This document shows positions 46,700 to 54,445 of a stretch of DNA of 64,000 nucleotides, in pieces. This stretch comes from Leptospiraceae bacterium (GTDB taxonomy: Bacteria; Spirochaetota; Leptospiria; Leptospirales; Leptonemataceae). The notes below the pieces were generated by a model that worked only from the letters and a program-made list of their open reading frames with translations, made no database searches and was not told the DNA's origin. Position numbers and translations under genes: made by a program. Within the stretch, counting starts at the first letter, position 1. The number at the start of each line of letters is the position of its first letter. The stretch is from assembly GCA_026005135.1 (NCBI GenBank), contig BPKM01000001.1, positions 310,001-374,000 of the forward strand, written 5' to 3'.

Positions 46700-47944
46700 A
46701 TGATTAGTAAAAATTTTATAAGACAATCTTATCAACAAATCTTACCTTATCAATCAAAAATTATTGATACATTTACTGAAATTTGTTATGCTATCATCCT
46801 TGCAAAATCTTTAAATGTTTCTGAAATTGCTAGACATCTTCCTCAAAATAGGATTAGAGGCAAAGATAAAGGAAAATTAAGAAGTTTTAATAGTATTTAC
46901 AAATGGTTAAACAGAAAATTGGAAGATTTAGCAACAAAGTGTGATTGGAATATTTTATTCTCTTTATTACATAATGAAGTAGAATTTCTTATTGGTGATC
47001 CAACAGAAATCGAAAGACTTTATTCTTATAAAACAGATTACGTAGGAAAACTTAAAGTAGGAGAAAGAGGTTATACTTTATTAAGCATTTCTGCCCCTTT
47101 TGAAGGACGAGCTTTACCAATTTATTTCCTACTCTATTCTTCTTCTTTAATAGAACAGGAAAAAACTTCCCGTAATTTAAAGCATAAAGAGGCTTTTGAG
47201 AAAATTATTCAGATATTACGAGAAATTCCCATTGTTTTAGACAGAGAATTTGCTTATGAAAGCCTAATACATTTTTTCCGTCTTTATCTTTGTAAATTTA
47301 TTATTCGTCTCACTGATAAAAAAGTAAAATTATATTATGATAATAAGAAAAAACAAGAAGTTTCTTTATCTATTCAACCCTCAGAATTGAAAGTCATAAA
47401 AAATGTTTATTATAAAGGTAAGGAAAAAGTAAACCTGATTGGTTTTTGGGACCCAAAATACCATAAACCATTATGGTTAATCACAAATATGGATGACCCA
47501 GAAAAATGTATAGAAATTTATCAAAAAAGAATGAGAATCGAAGAAATGTTTCGTGATATAAAATCTTACTTTAGTATTGAAGACAATATGACAAGAAAAT
47601 TATCTAAATTAGAAACACTTTTATTTTTATTTTGTTTAACCTATCACATTATTGCCATTACAGGATATGTGACAAAACATCAATTCATTACAAATAATAA
47701 CTTTAAAAAAAAGTATTCAGAAATATTCTTAATTTTATTTTTTGATTTTCGACATTTAAATATAAACAAAGAAACTATAATACAAATCTATCAAAAAACA
47801 TTGGAATATATCTATATTCGCCCAATTGTAAAAGGAAGTGCAACGGAATTTTTAGTTTTTTTATTAAGAAAGTTTAGAAAAAATGTTCATAGTGATTCCC
47901 CAAGAATATGGGATAAGGAGGAGAACCACCATGAACACCCCTAA
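46700..47944 (+). CDS. IS4-family transposase, C-terminus replaced by IS30 sequence
   Basis: Start ATG 46700 follows an excellent GGAGG. DDE landmarks are GDPTEIERLYSYKTD (first Asp), IVLDREFAYESL (second Asp) and RMRIEEMFRDIKSYF with the catalytic Glu; SAPFEGRALPIYF and LWLITNM are typical. The last native residues are EYIYI near codon 373; the final 41 residues (RPIVKGSATEF to the stop) come from the left end of the inserted IS30. All catalytic residues remain, but the native C-terminus is lost. Confidence 0.85.
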   Translation: MISKNFIRQSYQQILPYQSKIIDTFTEICYAIILAKSLNVSEIARHLPQNRIRGKDKGKLRSFNSIYKWLNRKLEDLATKCDWNILFSLLHNEVEFLIGDPTEIERLYSYKTDYVGKLKVGERGYTLLSISAPFEGRALPIYFLLYSSSLIEQEKTSRNLKHKEAFEKIIQILREIPIVLDREFAYESLIHFFRLYLCKFIIRLTDKKVKLYYDNKKKQEVSLSIQPSELKVIKNVYYKGKEKVNLIGFWDPKYHKPLWLITNMDDPEKCIEIYQKRMRIEEMFRDIKSYFSIEDNMTRKLSKLETLLFLFCLTYHIIAITGYVTKHQFITNNNFKKKYSEIFLILFFDFRHLNINKETIIQIYQKTLEYIYIRPIVKGSATEFLVFLLRKFRKNVHSDSPRIWDKEENHHEHP

Positions 47945-48973
47945 AACTTATACCCATCTTAAAATAGATGAAAGAGCTGTCATTCAATTTTTGTATGAGC
48001 AAGGTCATAGCATAAGAAAAATTGCAAAGTATTTAAATAGAGCACCTTCTACCATTAGTAGAGAATTAATGCGAAATTCATATACTGAAAATCATAAGAT
48101 AATTTATTCTGCCCGAAAGGCACAGGCTTGGTATAAAATACGAAAGACAAGAAGATATTTAAGATATTTGAATCATACAAGACTTTGGATTTTTATTTTT
48201 TATGCTTTGATTTTTTTACAATATTCACCAGAACAGATTGCTGGTAGATTACGAATGTTATATCCTAAAAATAAAAAACTTCATATATCATTCAAAACTA
48301 TTTATAATTATATTTATTTTTATCAGAGAGTAATGGGATGGAATCTCGTTCAATATTTGCGAAGAGGAGGAAAAAAATACCGAAAAAACTGGCGGAAAAT
48401 AAGGAAAAATAGAGATAATTTAGACATTTGGACAATACAACAAAGACCAGAAATTCAAACGATGGGACATTGGGAAGGAGATACCATAGAAGGGAAAAAA
48501 GGTTCTGGCTATGTATTTACTTTTGTTGAAAAATTGAGTCGTTATACTATAATGCTTTATGTATCATCAAAAAAGCTTAAAGAAACAAAAGAAAAAGTTT
48601 TGCGAAAATTCAATTCTATTCCAAAAGAAAAACTTTTAAGTATTACTTATGATAATGGAATAGAAATGCTACACAATGGTTTATATAAAATCATTCAGGA
48701 AATCAAAAATATCAGAGTTTATTTTACTGACCCCGGAAAACCCTATCAAAGAGGTTTAAATGAGAATACCAATGGATTAATTAGACAATATTTACCCAAA
48801 GGGATAGATTTTAGAAAAACTGAAAATTTAGACAAAATTATACAAGATGTAGAAATAAAATTAAATCATCGTGCAAGAAAATGCTTGCAGTATCAAACAC
48901 CGTATGAAATATTTTTTTCTGTGAAACCAAAACTATTCCCCATTAAGATGTTGCACTTGAATTACAATGCGCC
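47820..48973 (+). mobile_element. IS30-family insertion sequence nested in IS4
   Basis: Left end GCCCAATTGTAAAAGGAAGTGCAAC pairs imperfectly with the right end, which reads GTTGCACTTGAATTACAATG then CGCC. TTGTAA and AAGTGCAAC match, and GTTGCACTTGAAT is typical of IS30 right ends. It is flanked by ATTC on both sides (47816-47819 and 48974-48977), a target duplication. Length 1154 bp. Confidence 0.7.
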
Positions 48974-49049
48974 ATTCATCTATATCCTAAATTTTATACA
49001 TCTACCCAATGTCCTATTTTTAGTCCGTAAGTCAGTACATTTGGATTGA
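47931..49049 (+). CDS. IS30-family transposase
   Basis: 372 residues from ATG 47931, preceded by AAGGAGGAG. An N-terminal HTH (IRKIAKYLNRAPSTISREL, about 27-45) is followed by a second helical region and the integrase core: MGHWEGDTIEG (Asp), TYDNGIEML (Asp) and LNENTNGLIRQYLPKG (Glu). The native protein should end near KMLHLNYNA at the IS boundary; the last ~25 residues (IYILNFIHLPNV onward) are encoded by the flanking IS4. Its start overlaps the truncated IS4 transposase stop by 14 bp. Confidence 0.9.
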   Translation: MNTPKTYTHLKIDERAVIQFLYEQGHSIRKIAKYLNRAPSTISRELMRNSYTENHKIIYSARKAQAWYKIRKTRRYLRYLNHTRLWIFIFYALIFLQYSPEQIAGRLRMLYPKNKKLHISFKTIYNYIYFYQRVMGWNLVQYLRRGGKKYRKNWRKIRKNRDNLDIWTIQQRPEIQTMGHWEGDTIEGKKGSGYVFTFVEKLSRYTIMLYVSSKKLKETKEKVLRKFNSIPKEKLLSITYDNGIEMLHNGLYKIIQEIKNIRVYFTDPGKPYQRGLNENTNGLIRQYLPKGIDFRKTENLDKIIQDVEIKLNHRARKCLQYQTPYEIFFSVKPKLFPIKMLHLNYNAPFIYILNFIHLPNVLFLVRKSVHLD

Positions 49050-49117
49050 CAATTTTTTTGCTACAAATAAATTAGTAGTGTTCAATTATTATAAAAAACT
49101 TGGAGGAGTAAAAAGAT

Positions 49118-50042
49118 ATGAAAAAACTAAAACACTTATTAATACTACTATTAGGATTTAGTATTGGGGGATTATTCGCTGAAGGTGCATATTTAGGATA
49201 TGGTTTAGGTTTGCAGTTTAATCTTGGTGATCTTGGTTCAACTATAACAAAAGATGGATTAGATAATAGATATGGAACACAGAAAATTATTGTTCCAGAA
49301 AATACAATAGATGTTCTACAAAGATCTGGATTAGTTAGTAGAGAAACAAAAAGTGCGATGAGTGGTTTAATGATAAATATTTTTTATGAAAGAGATTTAA
49401 CAGACTTTTTTTATCGTATAGAAGGTGCATATACACGTAAAATTATTGGTGGTCGTACAAAAGCTCAATTAGCAGGATATACATTTATTGATCAAGCATG
49501 GGACTTTTATAGTATTGTTATTCCTTTATATTTAGGAATTAAAGCTAATGTATCAGAAACCGCTTCTATATATGGTGCTTTAGGTATCAACTATTTTAGA
49601 GGTGGATGGAGTTTACATGGTACTAATGATGGTGCAACTTTATGTACAATTTCTCCAGAATGATTATGTAATTTAGGTGCTAATGGTTTAGGCTTAATTG
49701 ATCCTAGTTACGGGAACAACATCGTACTAATGGACTAAACGAGTACCCAAGTATTGCAAAGCTGATAGTAGATGCATTATATTCAGGTGCAATATTTAGT
49801 GAACAAGTTGTTTTTGATGTTAGTGGTGTTGGTTTTAATTTTATGATTGGAATTGACAAAAAGTTACAATCAGGTAATAAATTTTATTTTGAAATTGAAT
49901 ATTTACTAGATGCCAAAATGGATAATGCTCCTGTTAGAAGCTTAGGAGCAGTAAATCAAATTGCTTCCTCTGGTAGTATCTCATATCCTATTGTTAGTAG
50001 GTGGTGTTCGTTATAAATTTGGTTTTAAACAACCAATGTAAT
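49118..50042 (+). pseudogene. outer-membrane beta-barrel protein gene, broken in at least three places
   Basis: It begins with a Shine-Dalgarno (GGAGG) and a signal peptide (HLLILLLGFSIGGLFAEG), then alternating beta-strands (AYLGYGLGLQFNLGDLG, IYGALGINYFRGGW). An in-frame TGA falls at 49661-49663. Beyond it the sequence continues through one frame change near 49725 (NGLNEYPSIAKLIVDALYSG) and another near 49998, to end in the barrel-type VGGVRYKFGFKQPM at 50042. It directly follows the IS30/IS4 composite. Intact, it would be about 300 residues and localise to the outer membrane. No named family can be given. Confidence 0.7.
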
Positions 50043-50053
50043 AGAACTAATTT

Positions 50054-50084
50054 AGCCACGGTTATAACCGTGGCTTATTTGTTA
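50054..50084 (+). terminator. rho-independent-type terminator after the barrel protein gene
   Basis: A perfect 22-bp palindrome AGCCACGGTT/AACCGTGGCT with an AT centre (50054-50075), followed by TTATTTGTT. It lies 12 nt after the barrel gene stop. Confidence 0.8.
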
Positions 50085-50175
50085 TAATCAAACAATATTA
50101 ATATTTAATATTAAATCCCTATAGTTTTTTTACTAAACCCTTCTTTTCTTTCATTATTTTGTTCTTATAAATCTC

Positions 50176-50203
50176 TTGACAATCTTTAAATTTTTATTAT
50201 AAT
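50176..50203 (+). promoter_or_regulatory. sigma-70 promoter of amrS
   Basis: TTGACA (50176-50181), a 16-nt spacer and TATAAT (50198-50203). The amrS ATG is at 50213, only 9 nt further on, and no Shine-Dalgarno is present; the transcript should be leaderless or nearly so. Confidence 0.65.
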
Positions 50204-50212
50204 TAAAAATAT

Positions 50213-51290
50213 ATGACTATAGTTTCCTACAAAATACTGGCATAAATTACCTGATGGAAAAATTCAATGTGATGTTTGTCCGCGTGCCTGTAAATTAAAT
50301 GAAGGACAAAGAGGATTATGCTTTGTTAGAGGTAGAGAAAATCATCAAATTGTATTATATACATATGGTCGTTCGAGTGGTTATTGTATAGATCCTATAG
50401 AAAAAAAACCATTAAATCATTTTTTACCCGGAACACCTATATTATCTTTTGGAACGGCTGGTTGTAATTTAATCTGTCAATTTTGCCAGAATTGGGATAT
50501 CAGTAAGTCAAGAGAAATGGATACCTTAGCAGACGAAGCAAGTCCAGAATTAATTGCAAAAGTAGCACAAAAGACAAAATGTAGAAGTGTTGCCTTTACT
50601 TATAATGATCCAGTCATTTTTATGGAATATGCTATTGATGTAGCAAAAGAATGTCATAAATTAGGGATTAAAACCGTTGCTGTAACAGCTGGTTATATTA
50701 ATGAAGAGCCAAGAAAAGAATTTTTTCAATATATGGATGCTGCCAATGTAGATCTAAAAGCTTTTTCTGAAAGATTTTATCGAAAAATCTGTGGAGGACA
50801 TTTACAATCAGTATTGGATACATTAGAATATTTAAAAAAACATACGAATGTCTGGTTCGAAATTACCACTCTATTAATTCCCGGAGAAAATGATTCAAAT
50901 GAAGAAATACAAAAAGAATGCGAATGGATTTTAGAACATCTTGGACCCGATGTTCCTTTGCATTTTACAGCATTTCATCCTGATTTTAAAATGTTAGATA
51001 AACCACATACACCTCATTCTACTTTATTACGTGCAAGAAAAATTGCAATAGATGTTGGATTGCATTATGTTTATGTAGGAAATGTTCATGATGAAGATTC
51101 AGAAAGTACCTATTGTCCAAATTGTAAAAATAAAGTGATTGGTAGAGATTGGTACGTACTAACTGAATATCATTTAACAGATGATGGTCATTGTAAATTT
51201 TGTAATTATAAAATAGCTGGTGTATTTGAAGGTCCACCAGGTAATTGGGGTCCTAAGAGGGTACCAATTCGTTTAAAGCAATTTATTTAA
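50213..51290 (+). CDS. amrS: AmmeMemoRadiSam system radical SAM enzyme, frameshifted at codon 7-8
   Basis: Radical SAM protein of about 358 residues. N-terminal cysteines (IQCDVCPRACKL) are followed by FGTAGCNLICQFCQNWDIS with the CxxxCxxC cluster motif, then AFTYNDPVIFMEY, VDLKAFSERFYRKICGG and a C-terminal zinc-finger-like CPNCKNKVIGRDWY/CKFC. From ATG 50213 the frame reads TIVSYKILA and stops. Removing one A from AAAA (50231-50234) gives SYKYWHKLPDGKIQCD and an open frame to 51290. No other start exists upstream of the cluster motif, and ATG 50517 would delete it. Its partners are amrA and amrB at 17-18 kb. Confidence 0.85.
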
Positions 51291-51295
51291 ATAGT

Positions 51296-51808
51296 TTAAT
51301 AAAGATTGTTTTGATCTTTACGAAAAAATTGATCAAAATTTAAATAAAATAAATCAAAATCTTTTAATTTTTTATATTCCATATAGGGGTTAAGTGTATT
51401 ATCGTAATAAAAGAAAACTTGAAAAAATTCATAAATATAATCATTATAAATACGTTTTATAATAATATGATCTACTTTTTTATGTAATTCATCTATATAG
51501 ATTTCTGCAAAGATACCACCTTCCATATAACCATAAACGGATTCAACACCTCCAAAATTTGATGGATTTAAAAAAACCGTACCTTTTTTATTGATATAAA
51601 TTCCATAATCTTCATGTATATGTCCGGATAATACCAATATAGGAATATTTTCATCTAAATAATTTCGTATTCCCATAGAACCTACATGCCCATATCGAGG
51701 TATTCTATCAAAATAAGCCATATGCTGGATTATGTAAAACAAGAATATCTGGATTAGTTTCTTCGAAAAATTCCTGGGGTTCAGAATAAAAATCTTTACC
51801 CTGTCCAC
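51296..51808 (-). CDS. C-terminal part of split metallophosphoesterase
   Basis: The usable part begins at AYFDRIPRYGHVGSMGIRN and contains the metal-binding LVLSGHIHEDYGIY (GHxH) and VFLNPSNFGG, the closing half of a calcineurin-like phosphoesterase. The residues before AYFDR are out-of-frame sequence. It overlaps 51708-52352 and together they make one ~350-residue protein. A Tyr/Phe-rich extension of about 60 residues follows the fold. Confidence 0.7.
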   Translation of the reverse strand: MDRVKIFILNPRNFSKKLIQIFLFYIIQHMAYFDRIPRYGHVGSMGIRNYLDENIPILVLSGHIHEDYGIYINKKGTVFLNPSNFGGVESVYGYMEGGIFAEIYIDELHKKVDHIIIKRIYNDYIYEFFQVFFYYDNTLNPYMEYKKLKDFDLFYLNFDQFFRKDQNNLY

Positions 51809-52352
51809 CTTCTAAATAAGGAACAGCTAATTTTTCTGGGATACCAGAAGTAGGAATGGGAGCGCCACCATAACCGCCAAATGTTAAATTTTCATAATAC
51901 ATTATTTTTTTATGAAGATTTCTGCTCGATAAAGCAGTATATTTTAAATCTATATCATAATTACCTGGTAATACAAAACAGGCTGCATGGGAATATTTCT
52001 GGATTACTTCTTCGATTTTTTTATATTTTTCTTTCATTGTTTTTGCTGCACGATGAAATAAAATACGATATTCTGCTGCCTTTAAATATAGTTCTTGTTG
52101 TTTAGATTTTGTATCGTCTCTTAAAATTTCTGTTGCTAAATCATATGGAAATATTTTTCGTTTTTGTTCTTTTGCCATTGCATAAAATTCTTCTTGTAAA
52201 GTAACAAATTGAATTACTTTATTTATATCATAAAAAGCATAATATAAAATATCACCACAGATCAAATAAAGATCTGCATCTGTATTTTCTAATAATTGTT
52301 TTAATTCGCTTAAAGAATCATGTATATCAGTTGCAAATAATATTTTAATCAT
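51708..52352 (-). CDS. N-terminal part of split metallophosphoesterase
   Basis: 214 residues. The calcineurin-like metal site starts ILFATDIHDSL (DxH), continues LICGDILYYA (GD) and VLPGNYDID (GNxD), then ILVLHNPAYG, after which the frame stops at TGA. Dropping one T in GGCTTATTTTGAT at about 51716-51722 joins it to YFDRIPRYGHVG of the next frame. Both metal-ligand sets are intact across the two pieces. Substrate unknown. It follows the GT4 gene by 12 nt. Confidence 0.75.
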   Translation of the reverse strand: MIKILFATDIHDSLSELKQLLENTDADLYLICGDILYYAFYDINKVIQFVTLQEEFYAMAKEQKRKIFPYDLATEILRDDTKSKQQELYLKAAEYRILFHRAAKTMKEKYKKIEEVIQKYSHAACFVLPGNYDIDLKYTALSSRNLHKKIMYYENLTFGGYGGAPIPTSGIPEKLAVPYLEGGQGKDFYSEPQEFFEETNPDILVLHNPAYGLF

Positions 52353-52363
52353 AGTAATTGCTT

Positions 52364-53467
52364 TTAATTAAATTTAAAATCTTTATAGGACAAGACGATT
52401 TTTTTTATATTTTTAGAAAAGTTATTATAAGAAAATTTTTCTAAATGCTTTTTAAAGTCTTTTTCATTAAAAGAATAAGTTTCGAATCGCTTTATTGCAT
52501 TTAAAAGACTTTCTGTGGTCTGTTCTTCGAAAAAAATCCCGGTTTTGTTTTCCCAAACTGTTTCTAATGCCCCTCCTTTTTTGATGGCAATAACTGGACA
52601 TCCATAGGATTGGGCTTCTACAGGAACTATACCAAAATCTTCTATACCGGGAAAAATCAAAGCCTTTGCTTTTTGATATAATTCTATAATTAATTCTTTA
52701 GAGGGAGAAATAACAAATTCGATATTTTTACGAGCTATTTTTCTTAAGGCATCTAATTCTGGTCCATTACCTGCAATAATTAGTTTTTCATTTGTTTTAT
52801 TAAATGCCTGGATAGCAAGATCTACTTTCTTATATGGTACAAGTGCACTTACTATAAGATAAAAATTATCTCTATTTTTAAGATTTATTTTAGGTAATGT
52901 TTTATAACAGGGTGGATGAACTACGATTGCATTTCTTCCATAATATCGCTTAATACGATTGGCAACAAATTTACTATTGGCAATAAATTCATCAACACGA
53001 AAAGAAGAAGATGCATCCCACATTCGAAGATAATTTGCGAAGAAAGGAATGATTGTTTTCTGAATAAAACTATTTCCGGGAAAATATGTTCGATACATAT
53101 CCCATACATACCTCATTGGGCTATGGATATAAGAAAAATGAGGGATCCCTGGTGGTACTATAACACCTTTTGCTACACAATGGGAACTCGAAAATACTAA
53201 ATCATATCCCCAGAATTCAAATTCTTCTATTGCTGTAGGGAATAAAGGTAAATAATAACGGTAAAGTTTTTCTTTAAAAGGAAATTTTTGAATAAAACTG
53301 GTATATATATTTCTGTTTTCAATTTTAGGTGAACATCGTCCTTTTATGTGTAAGAGGGTATATAAATCTGCATCTGGGAATATATCTAAAAGGGCTTCTA
53401 AAACAACTTCTCCCCCTCTCATGCCAGTTAACCAGTCATGTATAATGGCAACTTTCATATATCCCAT
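52364..53467 (-). CDS. GT4-type glycosyltransferase
   Basis: 367 residues with GT-B fold. N-terminal IIHDWLTGMRGGEVVLEAL and C-terminal VSALVPYKKVDLAIQAF, IIAGNGPELDAL and FPGIEDFGIVPVEAQSYGCPVIAIKKGGA are the GT4 nucleotide-sugar motifs with the EX7E glutamates. Likely role: surface polysaccharide assembly. ATG 53458 (KVAIIHDW) may be the true start, since it follows only three extra codons. The metallophosphoesterase follows after 12 nt. Confidence 0.88.
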   Translation of the reverse strand: MGYMKVAIIHDWLTGMRGGEVVLEALLDIFPDADLYTLLHIKGRCSPKIENRNIYTSFIQKFPFKEKLYRYYLPLFPTAIEEFEFWGYDLVFSSSHCVAKGVIVPPGIPHFSYIHSPMRYVWDMYRTYFPGNSFIQKTIIPFFANYLRMWDASSSFRVDEFIANSKFVANRIKRYYGRNAIVVHPPCYKTLPKINLKNRDNFYLIVSALVPYKKVDLAIQAFNKTNEKLIIAGNGPELDALRKIARKNIEFVISPSKELIIELYQKAKALIFPGIEDFGIVPVEAQSYGCPVIAIKKGGALETVWENKTGIFFEEQTTESLLNAIKRFETYSFNEKDFKKHLEKFSYNNFSKNIKKIVLSYKDFKFN

Positions 53468-53604
53468 TTTTTTATTTCTTATTAAAAAGAAACATAATTT
53501 TTTATTAATATAATAATTTTATAAAATCATTTAATATACATAACGATATAAATTTGACAAAAAAAACGTATTAAATTAAGTTGTTTATAAATAAAGGGGG
53601 AAAT

Positions 53605-54108
53605 ATGTCTCAAACACATATTGAATTTATATCACTTGATAATAAAACAAAATTGGTAGGAACATTCTGGGAATCTAATCCCAATAATCCATGGATATTG
53701 TGGATACATGGTTTTGCAGAACATCGCCTTCGATATAACGAATTTGCAAATTATTTAAATCAAAATAAAATCAATTTTTTTTGCTTCGATTTAAGAGGAC
53801 ATGGAGATTCTTCTGGAAAAAGAGGTTTAATTTTAGATTTTAATGATTATTTAGATGATGTAGAATCTGCTATAAAAGAAATTTCTAAAAAAACGAAAGA
53901 AATTTTTATAGCTGGGCATTCTATGGGAGGGTTAATCCTTGGTCGCTTCTTAGAAACAAGAAAACCAGATATTTCTCATCAAAGCATCGATTTTTACCTG
54001 TCCATTTATGGGGTTAGGTGTTCCTGTTCCAGCCTGGAAAAGAAAAATGGCAGAATTATTAGCAAAACCATTTCCAGGATTATCCCTTCCTTCTGGTCTG
54101 GATCCTAA
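53605..54108 (+). CDS. N-terminal part of frameshifted alpha/beta hydrolase (monoacylglycerol lipase-like)
   Basis: Starts at ATG 53605 after AAAGGGGG. The S33/lysophospholipase signature is present: WIHGFAEHRLRYNEF, FDLRGHGDSSGKRG and the nucleophile elbow FIAGHSMGGLILGRF (Ser near 117). After SHQSIDF the frame leaves the family pattern and ends at 54108. The correct continuation (CPFMGLGVPVPAWK) is in the next frame, a one-base indel at the T5 run near 53990-53995. Confidence 0.82.
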   Translation: MSQTHIEFISLDNKTKLVGTFWESNPNNPWILWIHGFAEHRLRYNEFANYLNQNKINFFCFDLRGHGDSSGKRGLILDFNDYLDDVESAIKEISKKTKEIFIAGHSMGGLILGRFLETRKPDISHQSIDFYLSIYGVRCSCSSLEKKNGRIISKTISRIIPSFWSGS

Positions 54109-54445
54109 ATTATTAAGTCATGATGAAAGTATTGTTAAAGCTTATATTGAAGATCCAAAGGTTTTTTCGCATGCAACTGCCAGGTGGTTTGTAGAATGTT
54201 TAAAACATCATAAATTAGTTATAGACGAATCAAAAAATATAAATATACCAATACAGGTTATGCAAGGATTAGAAGATAAGATAGTAGATCCTTCTAAAAC
54301 AAAAGAATTTTATGATAATTTAGTAGTACAGGATAAAAAATGGATTGGATACGAAGGTTTATATCATGAAATTTTAAACGAAAAGCAACCAGAAAGACAA
54401 AAAGTTTATCAAGATGTTTTAAATTGGATAAAAGCTCATTTATGA
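54008..54445 (+). CDS. C-terminal part of frameshifted alpha/beta hydrolase
   Basis: 145 residues holding the lid and the rest of the catalytic triad: PVQVMQG-like IPIQVMQGLEDKIVDPS (Asp) and YEGLYHEILNE (His). It continues from 53605-54108; the joined protein of about 280 residues has a complete Ser-Asp-His triad. Its stop overlaps the ATG of the M20 amidohydrolase gene (ATGA at 54442-54445). Confidence 0.8.
   Translation: MGLGVPVPAWKRKMAELLAKPFPGLSLPSGLDPKLLSHDESIVKAYIEDPKVFSHATARWFVECLKHHKLVIDESKNINIPIQVMQGLEDKIVDPSKTKEFYDNLVVQDKKWIGYEGLYHEILNEKQPERQKVYQDVLNWIKAHL

Larger units (their letters stand above)
46601..49019 (+). mobile_element. IS4-family element interrupted by an IS30-family element
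   Basis: Left end AAATAGGACATT (46601-46612) and right end AATGTCCTATTT (49008-49019) are inverted repeats. Removing the inner IS30 (47820-48973) and one ATTC duplication restores a continuous IS4 reading frame that runs EYIYIHLYPKFYTSTQCPIF and stops at 49028-49030. The outer element would then be about 1.26 kb, normal for IS4. The stop codon falls just outside the inverted repeat, so the exact right boundary is uncertain. Confidence 0.65.

Noticed and set aside
46591-47916. TTATCCCA (46591) and TGGGATAA (47909) as IS4 inverted repeats
   Set aside because: Only 8 bp and the right copy lies inside the IS30 element; the AAATAGGACATT pair at 46601/49008 fits the reconstructed element better.
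46700-49049. IS4 and IS30 transposases as a two-gene operon of one novel transposon
   Set aside because: The 14-bp overlap looked like coupling, but the ATTC duplication, IS30-type ends and restored IS4 frame explain it as nested insertion.
50517-51290. ATG 50517 as the start of the radical SAM gene
   Set aside because: It would remove the CxxxCxxC cluster motif; the conserved coding frame extends upstream to the frameshift at 50231.
53554-53580. TTGACA near 53554 as promoter of the alpha/beta hydrolase
   Set aside because: No acceptable -10 at 16-18 nt spacing; the best candidate hexamer is far from consensus.
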